37,556 bases of DNA, taken from NCBI GenBank assembly GCA_946480715.1, contig CAMLKK010000028.1, forward strand, positions 1 to 37,556. Direction: 5' to 3'. Each line of letters begins with the position of its first letter. Positions within the stretch are counted from its first letter, which is position 1. Made by a program: the position numbers and the translations under genes. The notes under the pieces are model-generated. The model saw nothing but the letters and a program-made list of their open reading frames with translations. It did not search any database and had not been told where the DNA came from. Origin of the DNA: an uncultured Bacteriovorax sp. (GTDB lineage Bacteria > Bdellovibrionota > Bacteriovoracia > Bacteriovoracales > Bacteriovoracaceae). Shown in pieces: positions 33,698 to 37,556 of this stretch.

Positions 33698-34126
33698 TCA
33701 GTATTGATCATCAATTTGGTGAAGTTCCTCTTCTAGAGCAATTCTGATTGATTCTTTGATCGAATTGAGTAGAGCTTCAGCATTTGCAGAATTGTTTACG
33801 TTCTCAAGTAATGCACGCATAAGAACTGGGGATAGATTTTTATAAAACTCTTCAAAGTTCATTACTGGAGTGTCAAAGTCAACTTGTTCCAAAGCAAGAT
33901 GCAGGTTTTGTTCAAGAAAAAAGAAAGACTCAATTAATTGGAAGACATCATCTTTTAAAAGAACATTTTTTAAATCATTGATGAAAGCTTGTTTGAGTTC
34001 ACTTGCTTCATTAACAATAAATTTGCGTTCGATAATTTCTCTAAGATTGTAGAGTTTGCTATCGCGCTTTTCCTGGAATGTGCGGTTTTTTTTCAAACCA
34101 AGGTTGCTGTAAATTGAACCTTCCAT
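33698..34126 (-). CDS. Unrecognised 142-residue helical protein upstream of HU gene
   Basis: The product is acidic and predicted mostly helical, without signal peptide, membrane span or cysteines. I recognise no family. Notable segments are LREIIERKFIVNEASELKQAF near residues 28-48 and the Glu-rich C-terminus. It starts just after the terminator region of the DsbA-like gene and lies 8 bp before the HU gene, so the two probably share a transcript. GCAGAGA lies upstream of the ATG as a weak ribosome-binding site. Confidence 0.6.
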   Translation of the reverse strand: MEGSIYSNLGLKKNRTFQEKRDSKLYNLREIIERKFIVNEASELKQAFINDLKNVLLKDDVFQLIESFFFLEQNLHLALEQVDFDTPVMNFEEFYKNLSPVLMRALLENVNNSANAEALLNSIKESIRIALEEELHQIDDQY

Positions 34127-34148
34127 ATTTTTTCTCTGCAGTAGTGAT

Positions 34149-34177
34149 AAAAAAAAGGGCCACCAACTGGTGACCCT
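34149..34177 (-). terminator. Intrinsic terminator of the DsbA-like lipoprotein gene
   Basis: On the minus strand AGGGTCACCA and TGGTGGCCCT pair with one mismatch, the innermost A-T pair closing a tiny loop. Eight T residues follow (plus-strand A run at 34149-34156). It lies 44 bases behind the stop at 34221. The other strand has no T tract. Confidence 0.85.
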
Positions 34178-34220
34178 CTAAAAAATAATAGTACGGACAA
34201 GTTAAAACGAACAGGAAAAA

Positions 34221-35018
34221 TTACAGTTTCACTTTTCCACGTTTTTGTAGTTCATCGATGAGTGATACGAAGTACTCAGCTGGGTATGCACCACGAACTG
34301 GAACACCATTCAGTAGGAATCCTGGCGTACCTTGCATTCCGAAACTTCCCGCTTCTTTAATATCAGCTTCGATTCTGTTTTTTACAGCTTCAGATTCAAC
34401 GTCTTTTTTCAAACGGGCCATGTCAGCACCAACTTTCTTTGCTGTTGCATCAAGAAATGCTTTTCCATTCTTAAGTTTTGCTTGGTTCTTGAAGATTTCA
34501 TCGTGGAAAGCGAATGCTTTCTTTTCATCTTGAAGTCTAACAGCTTCGTAGTATTGAGCTGCTGGCATTGCTTGCTCATGGAAGCTTAATGGAAGGTGTT
34601 TATAGATAAAACGAATTTTACCTGGGTATTTATCCATTAACTGCATAACAGTTTCGAATCCACGAGAACAAAATGGACATTCAAAGTCAGAGTATTCAAC
34701 AAGTGTAATAGCTCCGTCTTTTGCTCCACGAATTGATTCATCTTTTCTGATTTCAGCTTGAAGTGGTTTATCAAATGACTCTTCAAGTTTTTTCTTTTCT
34801 TCTTCTTCACGTTGCTTGCCCATTGCTTCTTGTGCATTTTTAGCAGCATTTTGAAGGGCCGTGATGAATTCAGCAGGGTGCTTTTCAATCGCTTCTGTTA
34901 AAATTTTTGGATCTTCTTTAAGAACTTTAGACATTTGCTGTTTAAATTTTTCATCTGAAGTACAGCTTGCGAGCAAAGTTGCACTCACAAATACAATAAG
35001 CAATCTTGAAAATTTCAT
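34221..35018 (-). CDS. DsbA-family thioredoxin-fold lipoprotein
   Basis: The 265-aa product is a periplasmic thiol oxidoreductase attached as a lipoprotein (signal peptide ending LLASC, Cys19). Residues of about 22-85 are a charged helical linker. The thioredoxin/DsbA fold follows, with the active site CPFC at residues 114-117 in EYSDFECPFCSRGFE. The cis-proline loop is FGMQGTPGFLLNG near residue 230. It resembles Com1/BdbD-like oxidases. The ATG at 35018 has AAAGGATG upstream and starts the signal peptide; the frame is open to 35093 but that start lacks both. The gene is monocistronic with its own terminator. Confidence 0.85.
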   Translation of the reverse strand: MKFSRLLIVFVSATLLASCTSDEKFKQQMSKVLKEDPKILTEAIEKHPAEFITALQNAAKNAQEAMGKQREEEEKKKLEESFDKPLQAEIRKDESIRGAKDGAITLVEYSDFECPFCSRGFETVMQLMDKYPGKIRFIYKHLPLSFHEQAMPAAQYYEAVRLQDEKKAFAFHDEIFKNQAKLKNGKAFLDATAKKVGADMARLKKDVESEAVKNRIEADIKEAGSFGMQGTPGFLLNGVPVRGAYPAEYFVSLIDELQKRGKVKL

Positions 35019-35123
35019 TATCCATCCTTTGGTTGGGGAAAAAGCTTTAATCGTTGAACGAAGATATTTTCTCAAATTATTGAGTTTTTTCAAACTTTAA
35101 GTGCAAAGAAAATGACAGAACAA

Positions 35124-36053
35124 TTAAGTCAGGTTCTTTTGAATGTGATCAAGATATTTATTAATCTTGCGACAGTCATCACGCAGATAATAAAAACCAA
35201 TCAAATGAATACGGTTATGAAAGTTACCTTTTAGGAACGAGCGCATAGTGGCGAACACCGCAAAGGCCGGTGTCGCTATTTTTGCATAGAGATGAAAACC
35301 GAGGAGTACATAAAGAATGAGGTGCAAACCTACGAAGAAATAAACAGCGATGTTAGCAAGTTCAAATTGGCGCTCGAGAAAATAGAGGGCCTGTTTATGG
35401 TTCACCAGAAATTTACGCGATAATTCGAAAACCTGATCTCTGATTTCATTATTGATCGTGACAATTCCCAATGATGAAAGAAGAGCAAAAATGCAGATGA
35501 TAAAAACGTAATTGAAGAAAAAGTTTTTTTCAAAACTCGGTTTATGAATGCGAGTAAAGTGATGAGGTACATCCATCTTATCCAATTTGCCTTTAACTTT
35601 TGATTCGTCGATCTTTGTAAAAAAGTAAACGGAGAAACTGGTTAGTAGTTTAAGATCCGAAAAAAGATCAGGTGTATAATAATTAATCTTATTATTCATA
35701 CGATCTTCGCAATACGTCCCAATTGCTTTAAAAGGACGAATCATGACTGAAGACAAATAATAACCTAAAATAAAAATAAGAATTCCTGAAACACCTACGA
35801 TCCAAATCCCGTCATATAAGGAAGAATAAACAAAATCGTAAAATGCATCTTCAAATTCAACGGCGCCTGGAAATCCATTGGCCACGAAAAAAATAAGATC
35901 GATTCTCAAAAAAAGATATGTGAAGAGGAGTACTGACAAAGTACAGACTGCCGATACCAATAAAAATTTAGTCCCCATGCCGAATTTGAACATGAATTCA
36001 TCATCTTCATAAAGGTCTTTTAGCCGCTGTACTAGTGAGTCTTGTTTATTCAT
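35124..36053 (-). CDS. Unrecognised membrane protein with two TM-pair/HAMP-like units
   Basis: The 309-aa product has four predicted TM segments, near residues 28-50, 82-104, 172-195 and 235-258. After TM2, RPFKAIGTYCEDRMNNKI looks like a HAMP linker, and after TM4, ATPAFAVFATMRSFLKGNF does too. The two halves therefore look like an internal duplication. No catalytic or output domain follows. I recognise no family by name. The ATG lacks a Shine-Dalgarno-like sequence. The gene is divergent from the plus-strand lipoprotein gene, with 134 bp between them, and its function is unknown. Confidence 0.6.
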   Translation of the reverse strand: MNKQDSLVQRLKDLYEDDEFMFKFGMGTKFLLVSAVCTLSVLLFTYLFLRIDLIFFVANGFPGAVEFEDAFYDFVYSSLYDGIWIVGVSGILIFILGYYLSSVMIRPFKAIGTYCEDRMNNKINYYTPDLFSDLKLLTSFSVYFFTKIDESKVKGKLDKMDVPHHFTRIHKPSFEKNFFFNYVFIICIFALLSSLGIVTINNEIRDQVFELSRKFLVNHKQALYFLERQFELANIAVYFFVGLHLILYVLLGFHLYAKIATPAFAVFATMRSFLKGNFHNRIHLIGFYYLRDDCRKINKYLDHIQKNLT

Positions 36054-36187
36054 AAAAAGAGTATCGGATAGTTATGCTTCGAGCTTCAATGATATTGATA
36101 GATTACGTCCCGATTAAAAAATAATTAAAGTGAAAAGCTAGATTATCCGAATAGGCTTTAGACAAAACTTACTCTTGGAGTATTGAG
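36054..36187. promoter_or_regulatory. Divergent promoter region
   Basis: The 134-bp gap serves two divergent genes. On the plus strand TAAAG at 36126-36130 and CCGA at 36147-36150 resemble the sigma-28 elements TAAA and GCCGATAA, but the spacing is one base long and only part of the second element matches. On the minus strand TTGAAG followed by GATACT at 18-bp spacing is a possible sigma-70 promoter for the membrane protein gene. Neither is firm. Confidence 0.35.
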
Positions 36188-36856
36188 ATGAAATTGCATT
36201 GGAAAAATTCTTTAAACGTATGCCTTGTAATGAGTACACTACTCCTCGCAGGTGCGTGTGGTAAAAAAGAAAATAAAGTGAATATTCCACAAACAGGCGC
36301 GACGTCACCTTACTATACAGGTAACCCGGCATTAGGTGCGAATCCACAAATTCTCAACCAAGTTAACAGCATCAAAGCAAACGTTGCTTGTTATAACGGA
36401 TATCGATTGGCAAAAGACTACAGCTTCTATGTTCAAGGAAGTTTCAATGGTAGCAGCAGAACAACAATTGGCGGACAATTTGTTCCGGGATATTTAACTT
36501 CAGGAACACTTTCTCAACTTTATGTTGGTGTATCGACTTTCCGTGATTTAATGTTCGTAACGAAAGTAACAAATGGATCTCAAGTTATTGGTTACAACGT
36601 CACTCTTTCTTTCTGTGAAATGAAGAGTGCTTACCAAAACTTTCCATCAATCATCTCAAACGAAACTGAACTTTCAAATTTCTTCGCTCAAAACGGGATC
36701 ATTCTTGATTCAGATGTTCACTGCGGATACGGTGTAGTTGATTTAGCTCAAAACACTTACATCACAGCGACAAGAACAGTATCTAATCCATACTCTGCTG
36801 GACCAGTTCAGATTCCAACTTCGTTCACGAAACCAACGTGTAACGGACAATTCTAA
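36188..36856 (+). CDS. Unrecognised lipoprotein with four conserved-looking cysteines
   Basis: The 222-aa product has a lipoprotein signal peptide ending LLLAGAC (Cys24), then a Lys/Asn-rich tether and a beta-rich domain. Beyond the lipidated cysteine four more (in VACYNGYR, LSFCEMK, VHCGYGV and KPTCNGQF) could form two disulfides, which fits an exported location. I recognise no family. The ATG has GGAG seven bases upstream. The gene ends at a strong terminator shared with the amidase gene. Confidence 0.7.
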   Translation: MKLHWKNSLNVCLVMSTLLLAGACGKKENKVNIPQTGATSPYYTGNPALGANPQILNQVNSIKANVACYNGYRLAKDYSFYVQGSFNGSSRTTIGGQFVPGYLTSGTLSQLYVGVSTFRDLMFVTKVTNGSQVIGYNVTLSFCEMKSAYQNFPSIISNETELSNFFAQNGIILDSDVHCGYGVVDLAQNTYITATRTVSNPYSAGPVQIPTSFTKPTCNGQF

Positions 36857-36862
36857 GCTAAC

Positions 36863-36895
36863 AAAAAGGGCCGCTACTTGCGGCCCTTTTTTTTT
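36863..36895. terminator. Bidirectional intrinsic terminator
   Basis: GGGCCGC (36868-36874) and GCGGCCC (36880-36886) form a perfect seven-base stem with loop TACTT. Nine T residues follow on the plus strand, and five A residues precede (T run on the minus strand). It ends the plus-strand lipoprotein gene, and the minus-strand amidase gene, whose stop codon (36874-36876) and last codons lie within the stem and T tract. Confidence 0.9.
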
Positions 36896-37556
36896 GTTCT
36901 TTTTCGTTCAGCTAAAAATTTTTCAATCCCCTTCACGACTGCTGTTGCATAATCATCCTGAAACTTGGGATTCATCATGCGAACGCGATCTTTATAAGTC
37001 GAAATGAAGCCGACTTCTAAAAGCACTCCCGGCCGTTTGGAAAGTGCTAGTACAAAAAACATAGCAGGCTTTACGCCACGACTTGGAAGATTGTATTTCC
37101 GTCCAACAGAGCTTTTTATTTCCGAGTGGATGTTGATCGCCAGAGGCTTCGATGTACTCACTGTCTGACTCACGACAAGGTCGACGAGAATTTGCTGAAT
37201 AACTACAGCTTCACCCGAACCTTGAATGTTTTCAGTCTTCTCAATTTTTTTTATCGCAACATCATCATGGTTATCTAGATAATAGGTTTCAAATCCCATC
37301 GCTCCGGGCTCTGGACTGGAATTAATGTGAACTGAAATGAAAAGATCGGCTTTGGTTTTTTCAGCGATCGCCGCTCTTTCTGGCAATGTAACGGTACGAT
37401 CTACACTGCGAGTGAGAAAACTGCTATGACCTCTGTCTTTTAATTTTTCGTGGATCTTTTTGGAAATTTCGAGTGCGATATCCTTCTCTTTAATGAGCAC
37501 CGGAGGATCTTGTCCTTGAGTGAAGGCCGTCGCTCCATCCTCATCACCGCCGTGAC
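36874..37556 (-). CDS. N-acetylmuramoyl-L-alanine amidase, 5' end outside the window
   Basis: The product cleaves the bond between N-acetylmuramic acid and L-alanine in peptidoglycan (Amidase_3, AmiC/LytC type, zinc-dependent). The frame stays open to the right edge: the first visible residues, HGGDEDGAT, belong to the DPGHGG motif with the first zinc-binding His. TLPERAAIAEK supplies the zinc Glu, FISVHINSSP the second His, and GVLLEVGFISTYKDR the catalytic Glu. A GTG at 37500 is internal and not the start. The C-terminus is a basic tail (AERKRTKKKGRK). Any signal peptide or AMIN domain would lie beyond the edge. Its role would be cell-wall remodelling or daughter cell separation. Confidence 0.88.
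   Translation of the reverse strand, partial: HGGDEDGATAFTQGQDPPVLIKEKDIALEISKKIHEKLKDRGHSSFLTRSVDRTVTLPERAAIAEKTKADLFISVHINSSPEPGAMGFETYYLDNHDDVAIKKIEKTENIQGSGEAVVIQQILVDLVVSQTVSTSKPLAINIHSEIKSSVGRKYNLPSRGVKPAMFFVLALSKRPGVLLEVGFISTYKDRVRMMNPKFQDDYATAVVKGIEKFLAERKRTKKKGRK

Noticed and set aside
36138..36347. Minus-strand frame of 69 codons over the lipoprotein gene start
   Set aside because: It lies antisense to a gene with a clear lipoprotein signal peptide and has no ribosome-binding site or family features.
37498..37500. GTG as the amidase start
   Set aside because: The frame continues upstream with HGGDEDGA, part of the DPGHGG zinc motif, so the gene begins outside the window.

Overview
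The window is chromosomal core sequence from a moderately AT-rich Gram-negative bacterium. Lipid A genes, BamA and LolD show an outer membrane. The polar-flagellum export operon with flhF, flhG and fliA, together with the protein sequences and gene order, resemble predatory Bdellovibrionota, most likely the Bacteriovorax/Peredibacter side. That placement is by resemblance only, because no rRNA or other decisive marker is present. I see no mobile element, CRISPR array, tRNA or rRNA gene.

Left part (1-16.8 kb). A HAD phosphatase gene on the plus strand meets a secreted C92 (YiiX-like) papain-fold hydrolase gene tail to tail. A long minus-strand envelope run follows. Read in the direction of transcription it is ybeY, prfB (with the classical +1 frameshift), lolC/E and lolD. 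After an 87-bp gap it continues with bamA, ompH/skp, lpxD, fabZ, lpxA, a Gfo/Idh oxidoreductase, lpxB, lpxK, a DUF3108 lipoprotein and a glycosyltransferase. It supplies outer-membrane protein insertion and its chaperone, lipid A assembly and lipoprotein release. The oxidoreductase between lpxA and lpxB suggests a 2,3-diamino-glucose (amide-linked) lipid A.

Middle (16.8-18.3 kb). mazG and coaE lie on the plus strand and end in a clear intrinsic terminator. Right-centre (18.3-33.3 kb). One flagellar operon lies on the minus strand, headed by a near-consensus sigma-70 promoter at 33263-33291. Its order is fliL, fliM, fliN, fliO, fliP, fliQ, fliR, flhB, flhA, flhF, flhG, fliA, then two unrecognised genes (313 and 783 residues). 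Right end (33.4-37.6 kb). This holds an HU gene with an unknown partner, a DsbA-family lipoprotein, a four-helix membrane protein, a plus-strand lipoprotein and the 3' part of an N-acetylmuramoyl-L-alanine amidase gene.

The most unusual point is the FlhF/FlhG pair. FlhF keeps its N-terminal domain and overall SRP-GTPase layout but has lost the P-loop lysine and the G2, G3 and G4 motifs. FlhG lacks an evident N-terminal FlhF-activating DQAxxLR motif. With the two unknown genes coupled behind fliA, this suggests a remodelled flagellar placement module. Other points are a FliO with a large periplasmic domain, two perfect 9-bp hairpins at gene junctions, and terminators built into the ends of coding sequences. 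No stretch over 300 bases lacks a gene.
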